NCBI GenBank assembly: GCA_013350335.1
Contig: CM023532.1
Location: 33,667,708 to 33,731,707, forward strand
DNA: 64,000 nucleotides
DNA from: Chimonanthus salicifolius
Lineage: Eukaryota; Streptophyta; Magnoliopsida; Laurales; Calycanthaceae
Reading direction: 5' to 3'
Of this stretch, positions 45,790 to 58,000 are shown piece after piece. The notes under the pieces were generated by a model. That model was not told the origin of the DNA. It was given only the letters and a program-made list of their open reading frames with translations, and ran no database searches. Positions within the stretch are counted from its first letter, which is position 1. Every line of letters starts with the position of its first letter. The position numbers and the translations under genes were made by a program.

Positions 45790-48700
45790 CTACTACTAAA
45801 AAACTGCTTTAGAAGACTGTCCATTCACTTACTTCATGAACTCTAGATCCTTTATGGTCACCATTGTGAACTTTTTGCCTTAGAAAAAATAATAGAAAAT
45901 AGTAAAAATGAAAATCCATCTTAGCATATTTTGGTTAAAAAACTCAGACCTTTTCATCAAGTATCAGATCTCAAAAGCAAAAATTTCAATATGAATAAAT
46001 ATATCAAAAAAGTTAAAAAATTGTCTAAAACTTCTAAAAAATGGAAAGCCAATATTAACAAAGGCCTAGTGTGAAGTCCATTGCTTATGTCATCCATGCA
46101 ATTCATGAATTTTCCACAACAAATAAATTTCATGAAAATATTGAAAAAAGTTAGAAAAATCACATAAACACCATACAAATTATATCAATTACATTAAGGC
46201 ATCTCCATTCCATTTCATAAGCATCCAACATCATTTCAATAAAAAAATTCCACAATCTCCAAAATGGAGATTATCTTCGAGCAAAAATTCAAAAAAAAAA
46301 AAATGACAAAAATAATTCAAAATGGATAAATCTAAAGGAAGGTGAGGTTGGAAGGGAAAATACTTTCAAATACTAAGAACTTGTTTTCAAATCATCCTAA
46401 AATCACAGAGTCTACTTATCCTTCAATGTCATTCATCTACCGCAGAGTCTCTCTAGTAGGGAGACTGGTGAGTTTTCCTCCAAGCACAACATTGAACATA
46501 CATATCATCCCTCTATGTGTGAGAGAGAGAGGGAGAGATTCTAAGACAATGAAATTAAAATCCCTCAAAATCTGTGAAGTTTCATTACACAATTCACTAA
46601 AATCATGAAGACAACTAGCTATGCAGTTGCATTATCACATTATTCATTGGTAACATCTACTCTGTTTAACATTATTCTTTGGTCATACATAGTTTCAGAA
46701 GGATGAAACTTCCAACAGCTATAGCAACAACAAGAGCAACATATCTTGTGAACAATGATGATGAAGATGCAGTGGCCTCAGATTTGGTGTAGTATGATTT
46801 GAGCTCCATATTGAGGTTGAAGAGTGATGACAGAGTAAGGAGCATGAGTGTAGGAGGGCGAGAGCTCAAATGAAAAATGTTGCAGAATCATTGCTAGAGC
46901 AATCTTAGCTTCTATCATGGCAAAGCCCTGGCCAAGACATAATTTTGGACCCCACCCAAATGGAAAGAAGGCAAGGTGTTCTTTTGCGGCCGTCGAAACT
47001 CCCCCAGCAAACCTCTCTGGTCTAAACTCCTCTGCATCTTCACCCCAAATTTCAGGGTCATGATGGATGGCGAGTGTTGCTAGAAAAATCTCCACCTCAG
47101 CTGGGAGGGAGAATTCTCCCAGTTTGGTTTTTTTAGTCGTATACCGAAACATACCAGGCGCAGGTGGATATAACCTTAGAACTTCATACAGTATCATAGT
47201 TACCTGCATTAAAAACTTGCATGCATGAGCTCGCTGTTTTGATAATACCTTGTTATTCTCAAAATTTAATAATCGTGGTTGTTACGATGCATAAAAACAT
47301 CGAAAAGTTATTTCTTGATTTTGATTATACAGAAGTTTTGATCCCACGACAGTAAGTATTGCTGATTGAGATTATTTGGTCGTGATAAAAAAATTAATGA
47401 AAATACATTTAAAATAATGCAGATGCAAAAAATCATTTGGTAGTGACTAGTTCCTAATTCATGATAGGAATATAAATTGATTTTTATTCAACAATCCGTG
47501 ATGCAAAAATAATGGAATTAAGAGTACTCCTTGAAAGGCAGGTGCAAAAATCCCTTCAGAAGTGATTCTATTTCCTGCTTTATGACATGGATTGGATATA
47601 AATTGATTCTTACTCCAACCTATGAAAATTCAAGTCAATGGAGTTGAGAATACTCACTATCTTAAGATGATTTGTATTTTCAAAATTGGGTGTGTTCTTC
47701 CCACACATTTGCAGGACCTCTTCGCGTGCTTTCTCTTGCCAGATTGGATTCATAGCTAAGATGATCATTGTCCATGTTAGCCAGACTGCAGTTGTCTCTT
47801 GGCCTGCAAAGTAGAACAGCTTGCACTCTTCCATCACCTCCTCAATTGTGAGCCCACCATTCTTTGAATTATTTTCACCTTCACTGTAACAATTACTAGA
47901 CTGGAGTAGCAAGCCGAGTAAGTCATCATTACTAGATTGCCCCATTTTGATGGCCTGTTCCTTCTTGTGGATCAACTCTTTCAACATACTTTTGATTTCT
48001 TTGTCTAAAGACATCCTTCGCTTGTTCTTTTTTGTGGGTACATATCTGCAGAGAACAATTGCTAGGAACTATTAGTCAATTTGGTTGTATTTGATATTTA
48101 ATTCTTTCAGCATCATCACTAAAGACAAACCGGTTTCCTTGTTTTACATGAAGAAAATGCTAGCGGCCAGCTCAGGAAACGGCCCATACCCAGTACTACT
48201 TGATAATCAAACAGAGAAGAAAATGTACCTGAATCCTGGTACATATATACTGGAAGCAGCTTCAATCACTAGAATACCTTGCTCTTTCTGACGTTCAAAG
48301 ATCCTCCTGCCGTCTTCGTAGTTGCTACCAAAGGCAGTACGAGAGATGATATCTGAGGTAAGATTTTGAAGTTCTGGCAATACATCCAATTCACAAGACC
48401 CTTCAGAATTAACCAACTGAACCCATTTCTTGATCAAGTCACTGCAACTAGAGGAAAATGCCGGTGTCATCCCCTGCAATTAGGATATCCAACCATCAGC
48501 TTTGAGATACCTAAGCACTAGTACAGCAAGGATTACTAGACAATCAGATGATCTCTACAAGGCTTACATCTTGTTGGAAACAAAGAAACCATAGTGCATC
48601 AAAAACATGAGCAACACAGAAAGTAAGATTTAGTGAGATGCAAGCAATTTCACTCTCTTTGAGAATAGGGTTGTACTACTGCTTCTTCCTCGTGCTTCTC

Positions 48701-50800
48701 TCACTAAAGACGAATTGTGTAATACTAGAAGTCTCTCAAAGATATATTACGTGGTTGGTATTTGGTACAAAACTATAAGAATACCATTGCATTCTAAAGG
48801 TCAGGTGCTCTGCCTCTGAACCCACAACAGGGTGGCAAAGTGCTACCTCCATACCCCTAAGAACTCCCTTGGCCTAAATCACCACAGATTACAAGACATC
48901 TTTACGACACTTCCTACAGATCTTATTTGACCAAGCAAAGCTATCCAATCCAAAGGAGCACACTACTTCCCATGTGTGGAACATTTTCAAGACAAATCAT
49001 ACTCGGACCTGGAACCTCAAAGTTCAGACCGAGTTCTTTATTTTGGCAAGGGACCCTTTTGGCTCATTTTGGTGAATGAATATTGCAATGGTAGTATTAG
49101 GACTTGGGTCACTCCACCTAATGGGCTAGCATTTTGAGCTGGATACCGGGGAGGATGGTCAAGTAATCATGTGGATCAACTTTGAAGGCTAAAGTAACCA
49201 TAATGAATCGAGGTTGAAATCAGTTGAGAATATATATCGACCGTAGTTCAAAAACTCAGTTTCATGCTCAACTCCATCCTATCAAGTTGATAAAGTAAAG
49301 CGAGTAGAATGAGAGTGTGAAGACTCACAAACAGTCCACAATAGGAAATAATCAAATTGATCGACGTGCTACCCATGTTTGATTTTCAATTTTTAAACTA
49401 TAGTATCAACCCAAGGGGGCAGTGGGCGTAGATTGACACTGGTGATCCTCCCCTAAAAAACATGAGTGGCCTCATTTTGTGGAATGGATGGGAATGGGGA
49501 GTTAAAAGAAAAGGTTTGAATGATGGTAATTGCCATAAAAATCTCATATTATATAGTAGTACAGACTACAGAAATAGAAAGCAACCTTCAACTTATCTAG
49601 GTGGAAAGCTGGATTGACAATCTTCCTATGCTTGGCCCATTTCTCCCCTTCCATGATACTGACTCCCATAGCCAATAGCTTTACAAGAGGGTTTAGTGGT
49701 TGCAGATGAAAATCTCTTGACTTGTTCAAAAGAACTTCTTTCATTAGTTCTGGATCATTGATTATCACTCTCGCTGTTGTCCCAAACCAAATCACAGACA
49801 CCTTGCCTGTGTGAGTAGGAACAATAGTATGGATTATGAAATGAACCTATTTAAACGAGTGAAAAAGCAGAGAAAAAATGCCTGAGATAGTAAAGAAAAA
49901 TGCTTTACCATGGTTCTGCACTGTTTCATGAATGAAATTATAGACACGTGGCACTATCTGATGATTTAGATTCATGGGTTTGGACCATGCTTCTTTCCTG
50001 GACCTTCCCATCTCTTTGACGTCCCCCAACAAAATCTTGTATGGGTTGCCATTGATTCCTTGCTGCCTCAGTTGCTTCTCTAGCTTCTTGGGTTTCCACC
50101 ATAAGGAGTAAGCTGCTTTCACCAGACATGACAGAAGCAGAAATGAACAGAAGACGAAGAAAACGGAGGTGAATCCTTCCATCTTCTTTTAACCAAATGT
50201 GTGCTTGGAATATTATGAGTAGAATGAATGGACTTTAAGTGGGAAAAAATATCTTGAAGATTACATGGATAGAAAATAAAATTGTAGTATGAGGACCACT
50301 GCTTCTCCTGGTAGTCAAACATGGCTGCAAAAGTTGGGGAAAACTTTCTTGACTTGCAAGTAATTGACTTGGATGCTTGTGGAAAAGAGATACAAAGGAC
50401 AAAGGAAGGTCTGCCCTCTGCAGTATTCATGACTCTGGAGAAGAGGGCAGATTTTGTTTTTCTAATTCTCTGTCCGGTTCATAAAATTTTAAATAAAATT
50501 GTATTTTTAAATATAAATGTAAAAAAGTCTGAGTGATATCCTTCGAACTCATCAAATTTGATCATAAAATTAATTTTGAATAAACTTTTTATTTTTATAT
50601 AACAACATTATAAAGTTGAAACATATCCTTTTTAACTTGCAGGACAGTGGATCACAAATTATTTGTGCTATACATTTTTTTTATTAAGGAAAATTAAGGG
50701 TTTATAGTTTCTTGGTCAAACATTGCAGCAAAGTTGGTTCTTGACTCCCAAGTAATTGACTTGGGACGCTTGTCATGCCTTGGAGAAGAAGGCAGATTTT
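45790..50800 (-). repeat. Inverted duplication, arm 2 (P450 B block)
   Basis: Reverse complement of the 30960-37310 arm: gene B with all introns, its 3' flank to the exon 2 relic, and upstream DNA to about 50800. In this arm the upstream segment is itself partly duplicated (50321-50640 and 50640-50800). The 8.5-kb spacer between arms contains the L18a-like gene. Confidence 0.8.
46778..50182 (-). CDS. P450 gene B, CYP72A-like, intact
   Basis: Five exons, 50182-49909, 49806-49586, 48473-48229, 48045-47658 and 47203-46778, total 1554 bases for 517 residues, the normal CYP72A length. An N-terminal membrane helix (FVFCSFLLLSCLVKAAYSLW) anchors it in the ER. Then come WWKPKKLEKQLRQQGI, the exon 2 motif [16 protein letters not shown], the oxygen-binding AGQETTAVWLTW, EVLR, PERF and the heme loop [16 protein letters not shown] with the thiolate Cys. 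CYP72A enzymes oxidise triterpenoids, gibberellins or secologanin-type substrates with electrons from P450 reductase; the substrate here is unknown. The usual Arg before the Cys loop is Lys (GPK), shared with A but not C. After EVLRLYPP, a substrate-recognition site, B reads APGM where A has VTGQ. Confidence 0.9.
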
Positions 50801-50934
50801 GTTTTTTTTTTTTTTTTTTTTAAAAAACAAAATAAATAAATTGAATTGGGTCTAAATTTAATTTATTTTGAATTTTAACTAGATCTTAATTGCCTTTCCA
50901 ATTGAATTGGGTCTAACCTCTTTGCCTCAGTCAC

Positions 50935-51090
50935 AGGTCATCGTTTCGGCCGATACGTCGAAAGAATACAAAGGCGTCAACAACTGATATGGTCGCGTTG
51001 CGTATCGGCCTCCATATTCTCGTGCAGTATGAACATTGTATCGGCCATATTGATGCGGCCCATATCAGTCAGTTATGGCGTCTGTAATGT
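50935..51090. mobile_element. Diverged ATCGGCCGAT MITE copy
   Basis: CAGGTCATCGTTTCGGCCGATA at the left, then TATCGGCC repeated three times. The right end is unclear, with no target duplication. The CT/T-rich DNA to 51440 holds no gene. Confidence 0.45.
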
Positions 51091-51446
51091 TGATTTTTTT
51101 TAGTATTGTGGACATCTCTTTCTCTTTCTCTCATTCATTTCTCTCCCTCTCTGTCGGCAGCTGAACTTTGAAGTTTTTCAGAGGAAAAAAAACCCTCATT
51201 CTCACTTATTTTGGGTTCAATTTATAAGCGATTTTCGCCCTATTTTGTGAGATCCATACTGTCTAAGTTTGAGTTCTTTGTGCAATTTTTTTTAAGGGAT
51301 TTTTGAAGAAACACTTCATTTATCAAGATATATTAGCTTCTAAAGACTTCACTTTTTTCACTTGTGTTTTATGAGATAAATATGATGTTTTAAAGGTTAG
51401 ATATTGTGGATTTGTAATTTTTTAATTAAATTGTTTTTTTTTTTTT

Positions 51447-51800
51447 AATTTACATGTAGGAAACTGAGGGATACCTGGCATAAAACTTCAACGGATGAGC
51501 CCGCTACCCTTAAGGTACTCCGGTGAGGTGCAAGGCAACCAGTTGAAAATAAATTCTTATTTTTATTTAATTTATCTAAATATATTTTTTAAAAGTATTT
51601 GTTAAATCAATTGATAATTCTTTTATATTTATCTTTTTACTATTATAGACACATGCTTCATCATGTGTATTTCTTTTAAATATAATTATATATTTTTTAT
51701 CTACGGGATTTTTACGCTGAGTATCTCGTGCCCCAGGGGTAGTGGGCTCACTCATGAGGTTTTACGCTAGGTATCGTGCGATTTCCCACATGTAAGTTAA
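51447..51800. repeat. Two SINE halves in inverted orientation
   Basis: 51447-51541 (ACATGTAGGAAAC, GATACCTGGCATAAAACTTC, GAGCCCGCTACCC) is matched in reverse complement by about 51700-51795 (GGGTAGTGGGCTCACTC, GAGGTTTTACGC, CCCACATGT). Both are 3' parts of the SINE seen at 56918. Confidence 0.6.
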
Positions 51801-52589
51801 AAAATATAAATAACACACCAATAAAAATATGACATATAAGAAAGATTTTAACTGATCTTATCATATTTGTAATAAAAACAAAGGAATTTGTGTAAATAAG
51901 ATAGATAAATTTAAATTTTCAATCAATTAATATATACTCAAAATAAATGGGTAATAATAATTATCAACTTAATTTTTGTATTTAATTTAATTTTTTTTTG
52001 AAGTGGTTTATATGTTAATAGATAAAGAGGCACTAACAGTGTAAATACATAGGAAAAAAAGATAAAGCAAAAAAATAAATAAAAAATAAACGTAACACAA
52101 AGCCTCAAAAGAGATTAACACATTCTTTCCAACCAAATTTTCATTGAATAATTTATATTTTATGTTTATTTCAATTGGTCAAAATTGTCAAATAATAATT
52201 GATTTTATATTATTCATTAATTTACCTTTCAAATGTCTTGGAATGCGTTAGCATATTTTGTTTTACATAGTTAAAGTAAAATTTTCTAATCTTTATTAAT
52301 TTTATTTGCTTAAATTAAATATAAAAATAAATTTTATATATTGAATATTATCGTAATTTAATTTTTATTTTAATAAAATTTAATTAATAAAAATAAATTA
52401 TTAATTATGACTAACGAGTTCAGGTTAGTGTTTTCTTTCACGTGTCATTGCCTACTTAGCAACTTAGTATGAGCGAGGCAGCGTCAACGGTCTGTTTTTC
52501 TTTTAAAAATTAAAATTCTAACCTTATGCGTAGGTAAATAGGTTAAGCGTTCGGGAATGCTGAGGGAAGTGGGCCGAAAGGCTGAAATA
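51801..52589. other. Very AT-rich, no gene
   Basis: Runs of A and T with no recognisable coding, RNA gene or bounded element. Confidence 0.5.
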
Positions 52590-52965
52590 GATTGTGAACT
52601 GGGCTGATTGAAAGTATTGAAATGGGACTTATTTTGGGCCTTGAAGTGAGCTGGTTTTGGGGCTTGAAATGGACTAGTTCTAGGACCTAGAATGGTCTGG
52701 TCTCAGGGCCTGGAATGGCTTCACGTGGGAGTAGAAGGTAAGCTGGTTCATAGAAGCTGAAGGCCTGAAGTAGAACTCGTTTTGGGACCTAGAATGGGTT
52801 GATTTCAGAGCCTAAAATCAGTTGGTTTTTAGGGCCTAAAGTTAGTTGTTTTTTTACCAAGTGGGCTATTTTTTAGGCCTAAAATGGGCTGCTTTTGAGG
52901 CCTAGAAATGAACTGGTTTAGGGGCCTAAACATGACAGGTTTGAAGCATTGAATGACTCTACTAA
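52590..52965. repeat. Degenerate 23-bp minisatellite
   Basis: About 14 units of roughly 23 bases, consensus near TTTGGGGCCTAGAATGGGCT followed by GGT. Units vary in both sequence and length (20-33). Two further units occur at 53336-53382, on the other side of a LINE relic. Confidence 0.75.
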
Positions 52966-53034
52966 AAGGATGATTTTATAAAATATTTGTTAGACAATAT
53001 AGAGATAAATGTTGGATAATGAAGAAAAGACAAC

Positions 53035-53325
53035 TATATAAAATTAGGACTGTAGAGATGTGTATGCAACGTTGGATGAGTAGATTAACCTTAAAAATAA
53101 ATAGTTAGAAACAAACGCATTGGGAATAGTTTAAAATTAACCTCAATAGACGACAAACTGAGAAACCATAAATCATGGGCACTAGGAAGAGAGGACAATG
53201 AATAGAAGGGATAAGGAAGGATATGTTAAATTATATAGTGACTAAAGATTTATTTTATGATAGGGTTAATCGAAGAAGATTAATTCGTAAAACAAGAAGA
53301 CTCCGAATAAATGAATCATAAAGAA
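53035..53325 (+). mobile_element. RTE-type LINE C-terminal relic
   Basis: Broken frames give MCMQRWMSRLTLK near 53060 and VTKDLFYDRVNRRRLIRKTR near 53240-53300, in the order of the C-terminal end of plant RTE-type LINE reverse transcriptases (MxMLRWM... and LDRxxWRRRI). Several stops; dead. It sits inside the minisatellite array. Confidence 0.45.
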
Positions 53326-53701
53326 AATGAATTGATTCAAGGTCTGAAGGGAGTTGGTTCAGTGTGCCGAATGGACTGCTTTTTTATATAAAAATGATAT
53401 ATTACCATAATCATTACATATATACCCTCATATTTATTAAAAAAAAATTCCTTTGAAAATCAATTTATCGTGAACTAAAGGACCACATTTGTGGCCATAT
53501 TCTATTTTGCTTCTGTCAAATTGAAGGAATCGGATGCCTATCAATATGAATCCATTTTGAATAATACCATCAAATAAACTTAGTCTTAGAAGCCATTAAA
53601 ATCTCTTGGGCTTTAAAATTATACTAATCCTATTCTATTTAGTTTTAAATAAACACTCTCTCTAAAATAAATACCTCTATTGAACTCATCATTATGATCT
53701 A

Positions 53702-54440
53702 ATGAAGCCTTTTTCGAAGTTAGAGAAGGAGTCTTGTAGTGAGATCGACAGTGCTACTATTGTTATAGAGAAAGACTATAATACTACAGTTGGAGTTCCA
53801 GTCTCAATTTTTGGATCAGAGAATGATGCATTGAAGTCTTTGAAGGACAGGAGTTACTGTGAAGAAGACAGTACAAAAATTATTAAGTTGATGAAAAGGG
53901 GTTACTCGGAAGATGATGGCAACTCAATTTTAGAGATAGGTAAAAAGTTGGAGGTCAGGTTTGATAATAGTGTTTAAGCTATCTCTGACATTCAGGCAGC
54001 ATAAAATAGGGAGAGAGCTTTGTTAACCACTCCTTCTAAAAGGAAAAGAGTCTCAAGTCCTGTTCATTGTAGCCAACAGTTTAGATTGCAAAAGATTTTG
54101 AGAATCCGAAGATTTATGGGATCTCGATCTCTTGAATAAGAGGAGAGGTTGTTGCCCATCTTCACGGTGTATGGATGGTGTCCTAGAGGAGAGGTTGTTG
54201 TCTCTGGATATTCTAGAGGGTGCATTGTTGCCATTCTATGTCAGTTTGTAGATGTGCATTTGGGGTGGTTGGCTTATTTGTCACTTTAGGTGGGCTTCTT
54301 AGTCTTTAGTTTTTGCTTTTGGTAGAGTTCTTTTCATTGGTTTTCTTTGGATTTTAGTCTTTTAGATCCATCAATTTCTTCTCTATATTCTTCTTCTTTT
54401 CTCTTAATATATTTATTCTTGTTACCGCTAAAAAAAAAAT
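53702..54440 (+). mobile_element. Internally deleted L1-type LINE
   Basis: A 91-codon frame (53702-53977), then broken frames with KRKRVSSPVHCSQQFRLQK, and then a T-rich 3' tail ending TTACCGCTAAAAAAAAAA at 54440. The layout suits a LINE whose endonuclease and reverse transcriptase have been deleted. The 91-codon frame matches nothing I can name. Confidence 0.4.
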
Positions 54441-55055
54441 GAAAGCTAAGATAGTGGAAAGCAAATTCATAATAAGCTTATTTTCAACTATCAATGTCTC
54501 TTCGATTTCCAAGCATAAAATTACTTTGAATAAGTTTGCTGGAGTATCGACATAAATAGGGATCATGATCAACACCAAATATGACATGGATCAAGATGTG
54601 TAAAACGTTTTTAACTGAGCAATAGCTTGTAGTCGTGTACAAGTGCCAATATGTATCTTATATTGGCCGATATTTAAATATTAGCTTACCGATGATTGAG
54701 AAGCAGAAGTGGTTATTTCTCCCACTATGCCTTAATGGGCTTAGTTGCCCTTTCCTTTTCTCACAACACCTGCTCTAGATTTAGATAGATTTGCGGAATG
54801 GAACAGACTACAAGAAGAAGAATGAGTTGAGTGAGGCTTCGCTTGTTTTATAATAATGAAAAGTTTGGTAAGATTTCTCCAAAATTTAACTAAACTATGT
54901 ACATCTATACATAAAATTATTCTAACATATTAGTATTTGTCACCATCCATTGCATGAACCTCGTTGGTTAGTAAAATAATACAAGAAATATCAAACATCA
55001 CGATCATAATTAGGTAAATAAGGAAGTTGCCTACTGATACAGTAATTAGAAAATC

Positions 55056-55064
55056 TATATAAAT
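55056..55064 (+). promoter_or_regulatory. TATA box of P450 gene C
   Basis: TATATAAAT lies 40 bases upstream of the ATG at 55096, which implies a 5' leader of only about 5-10 bases if used at normal spacing. The A/G-rich leader matches plant start contexts. Confidence 0.5.
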
Positions 55065-55095
55065 ATTTGAAGAAGAAATATAGAAATAAGGAAAT

Positions 55096-58000
55096 ATGGA
55101 TTTCATCTCTCTTTTAATCAAAGGTGGTGTGGTTCTTCTTCTGTCATGGATTGGGAGAATAGTTCATACAATATGGTGGAGACCCATGAAGGTTGGAAGG
55201 TATTTGAAAAAGCAAGGGATCAATGGCCTTTCCTACAAGTTATTAGTTGGAAATGTTAGAGAAGAGTTCAGTTTGACATACAAAGCATGGTCTACACCCA
55301 TGAATCTTTCCCACAATATTGTGCCACGAGCAGTTCCCTTCCACCATGAGATGGTGAAGAAATATGGTAAACTTTTATTTATTATCTATTTATTATTATT
55401 AAGTATCCTTATCTCTCTGAATTGCATTTGTATAGGATTTCAGTATCCAATTGAAAAGACTAACATTTTAGATAGAATCACTTAAGCCTTTTATAAATAT
55501 CTATATCTCCCTATACACTTCTAATGTGAAACTCGTTCGCAACTAACTCCAATAATCTTCCTTCAAACGAGACCAACCAACTCATCTGCCTGAGGGATAT
55601 CTTGAATCGTCATGAAGTAGCTTGAGACATGGTGCTGATATCACTTGTTAGGACTTGTATATCCAGCCTAAAAGACTAGCCTGTTAGGTGGAGTAACTCA
55701 AATCCTTTATAAGTCTCTAGATCTCCCTCTACACTTCCAATTCGAGACTCGTTTGTAGCCAGTCTCAACAATTATCTAGCTCATTCATCTGATTCCATTA
55801 AATTTGATGTATTTCTATTATTGAATAAAATTGACTTTTTAAGAATTTAAAACATGTCTTACCTAGTTACCTTGATGCGATAAAAATGAAATTTTACAAA
55901 CATGAGGCTTAGGCTAGAAGAAGTTTTCAAATCCTCACATCAAAGTGATTCCATGTGGGCCAGTGGGCCCTACAGTGCACTGATGCAGAAGCAAACCGGA
56001 CCTCTATGTATGATGATAAGTTGGTATAGTATCAAATGTATGTATCTACAACAGATCCAAATTAGATACTATAGTAAAAATTTAATTTATATTTGAATTT
56101 CGAGTTAAATAATGAAGCTATTGAGATTGCTTTTTCAAAGAAAAGAAAAATACTCTAATAATGTGACTTAATTTGATGATATGTTACATTTTTTACCGAA
56201 AGCACGTGAAATATTGGTGGCCCAACAAGCTCACATCATAGGCGGGAGCATGTGGATTATATGGTTATAAATTAGTGGTCGTCTATTCTCCTAAAATTTA
56301 TTGAATATTTATTTTTATTTATAATTCATAGTTTTTATAAATTAGTTAAATTTGTTAACTTTTATTTAATTCAGAATTTTTTTTGGTGAACTAACGTAAG
56401 CCGAATTGGTCATATATCAATGTTTTTGCTTCTCAATGACATTATACCATAGTTAAATATTTTATAAATTTATTGTAGTTATTAATTGTTTAAAAAATGG
56501 TATGGGAAGGTTACTTCAACGGCCCGACTAAAAAATCCGAGCTTAGGACTTGACTCAGTATAATATTGTCCACTCTGGGCTCATTCGGGCCCGCACTGCT
56601 TTGCATTAGGCTGGCCCAATAGGTAGGCCCAAAATGCATTGTGCTGCGTAGGAGGGGCATGACTACATATAAACCCCCTCCCAAACCATTGCATTTTCGA
56701 TGTGAGACTCTGTCACCAAACAACCTGCCATTCCCACTGCTGGGTGTCGATCCAACAGACACAACCCAATTTTCATAGTTTCAGCCCATCTTGAACCGGT
56801 CTCTAGGCCTTTTTCCAAGGCAAGGCCATTTCAATTACGAGATTATTCCTATTTTCAATAATTCTTTATCATTCTTAGTATCAAACATGACCTTAGTGTA
56901 TTTGATTGTAAGAATGATTTTTTTTTTTTGAATTTACATGTGGAAAACCGCAGGATACTCAACGTAAAACCTCCACAGGTAAACCCACTACCCCTATGGC
57001 ACACCAACATTAGGCCATGGGGACTTGAACCCTCAACCTCCCACTTTTTGAGGTGAGACAGGAGACAATCAGTTGAGCTACACCCATGTTCAAAATAACT
57101 TTAATTTTTATTTTTATTTTCATTTTAGTTTTATTGAAAGGGAGATATTATTTTCATTCGGGAGGACACATTTTTTTTTCAATAATTTGGAACTTGATAA
57201 TGTTGATGGTGTGTAAAACCAGGTAAAATGTCAATGTCTTGGTATGGGACATATCCAAGGGTAATAATCACTGAGCCAGAGCTGATAAGGGAAGTACTGT
57301 CTACCAAACATGATCACTTTGAGAAGTTTAAACTCAACCCACATGAAAAGTTTATATTAACTGGGCTTCCGATGCTTGATGGGGAGAAATGGGCCAAACA
57401 CAGGAGAATCGTCAATCCTGCCTTTCATCAAGAGAAGTTGAAGGTTTACTCTTTCATTTTCTTCTTGTTTAATTTATAACAACATCCGATTAAGACCATA
57501 GTCTAAAGACTCGAAAAAAATCTCAAGTAACTTGATTAGATTGCGACTCTACTGAGTCAATCAGTTTACCTAGTTTATAAAAAAATTAGGGGTGAAACAA
57601 ATTCGACTTGCATGACTCAATCTGAGAAATCAAGTGAGTTGGGTTTTTCATTTTTAAATTAGGGTCGAATTGGGTTGGAAAAAAAAAAAAATCTGAATTA
57701 AATTTGGGTCGAGTCAGGTGAAGCTTTTGAAAATTGATCTGACCTGACTCAACTCAATCAAAAAATTTAATATAGAATTCAAGTTGAGTCGAGTCAGTAA
57801 TTCAGTTCAGCACTCGAGTTGAGTTGGGTCGGATTGGATTGAACAATTCGAATCAGATTGGTTTCAATAATTTTGATATATGTTGGATTGGATTTATTAA
57901 AACTCGGCACGATCACCTGAATTTTAGCCCTATGAAAAATAGTAAAAACTTGTCAGATTACTGACTCAGTCGAACTTCTAATTTAACACTACAATTAATA

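Larger units (their letters stand above)
43514..45885 (-). pseudogene. P450 pseudogene downstream of gene B
   Basis: Minus-strand relic of a CYP72A gene: exon 2 fragment at about 45790-45880 (MVTIKDLEFMK-stop), intron 2 sequence matching that of gene B at about 43930-44760, and exon 3 at 43755-43514. Exon 3 starts GMALAFSSSC but reaches a TGA where gene B has the Trp of KKW. A LINE tail (43776-43922) and a TRIM (45013-45625) lie inside. Exons 4 and 5 are absent. It is the tandem partner of gene B, mirroring the relic at 37225. Confidence 0.75.

Noticed and set aside
56918..57091. A tRNA gene
   Set aside because: A and B box-like sequences are present but there is no full cloverleaf, and the tail and relatives show a SINE.
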